Source of the DNA: an uncultured Clostridia bacterium
GTDB lineage: Bacteria > Bacillota > Clostridia > Peptostreptococcales > Acidaminobacteraceae
Length of the DNA: 13,401 nt
Direction of reading: 5' to 3'
NCBI GenBank assembly: GCA_945950065.1
Contig: CAMFGQ010000031.1
Coordinates: forward strand, 1 to 13,401
The position numbers were made by a program, and so were the translations under genes. Under the pieces are notes generated by a model. It saw only the letters and a list, made by a program, of their open reading frames with translations. It ran no database searches and was not told the origin of the DNA. Shown here one piece after another: positions 13,373-13,401 of this stretch. Within the stretch, counting starts at the first letter, position 1; each line of letters starts with the position of its first letter.

Positions 13373-13401
13373 GAGGGTAGCAGTGGCTGCCCTCTTTTTT
13401 T
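13373..13401 (+). terminator. Intrinsic terminator of the long operon
   Basis: GAGGGTAGC (13373-13381) pairs with GCTGCCCTC (13386-13394) in a 9-bp stem with one U-G pair and an AGTG loop. At least seven T residues follow up to the edge of the window. It closes the unit that begins at the promoter near 3320. Confidence 0.9.

Overview
The window is a dense, fully co-directional (+ strand) stretch of a low-to-mid GC genome. It looks like a strictly anaerobic, fermentative member of the Bacillota (class Clostridia or a close relative). The reasons are strong GGAGG-type ribosome binding sites, GTG and ATG starts with many 1-4 base stop/start overlaps, a CdaA-CdaR pair, phosphate butyryltransferase with butyrate kinases, and an oxygen-sensitive four-subunit 2-oxoacid:ferredoxin oxidoreductase. 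I cannot name the genus from sequence alone.

Region 1 (1-3249) is the phosphate uptake operon pstC-pstA-pstB-phoU. It is preceded by what looks like a Pho box: three TTTAC/TTAAC-like half-sites on an 11-base phase. It ends at a strong intrinsic terminator (3214-3249). The binding protein gene pstS is not between the promoter and pstC, and the first bases of the window look like the T-tail of another terminator.

Region 2 (3250-13401) starts at an extended -10 promoter (3320-3328) and runs through 13 tightly packed genes to a terminator at the very end of the window (13373-13401). No intergenic space is larger than 14 bases. The order is: a small chorismate mutase-like protein; cdaA and cdaR (c-di-AMP synthesis and its regulator); a CcdA-type membrane thiol-electron transporter; a methionine sulfoxide reductase A with a tail that looks like a collapsed MsrB domain; butyrate kinase 1; phosphate butyryltransferase; butyrate kinase 2; a P-loop ATPase of unknown role; and the delta, alpha, beta and gamma subunits of a Vor-type 2-oxoacid:ferredoxin oxidoreductase.

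The last eight genes make a coherent energy module. The oxidoreductase would turn a 2-oxoacid (probably branched-chain, from valine, leucine or isoleucine) into acyl-CoA plus reduced ferredoxin. Ptb would swap CoA for phosphate, and the kinases would make ATP and the free fatty acid. This parallels the ptb-buk-bkd clusters of facultative Bacillota, with a ferredoxin-linked enzyme replacing the NAD-linked dehydrogenase complex. The most unusual points are the two different kinases flanking one ptb, the unassigned ATPase between kinase and oxidoreductase, the eroded MsrB tail, the chorismate mutase-like protein with an altered last active-site position, and cdaAR without glmM. No mobile elements, CRISPR arrays, tRNA or rRNA genes were seen, and I support no gene on the minus strand.
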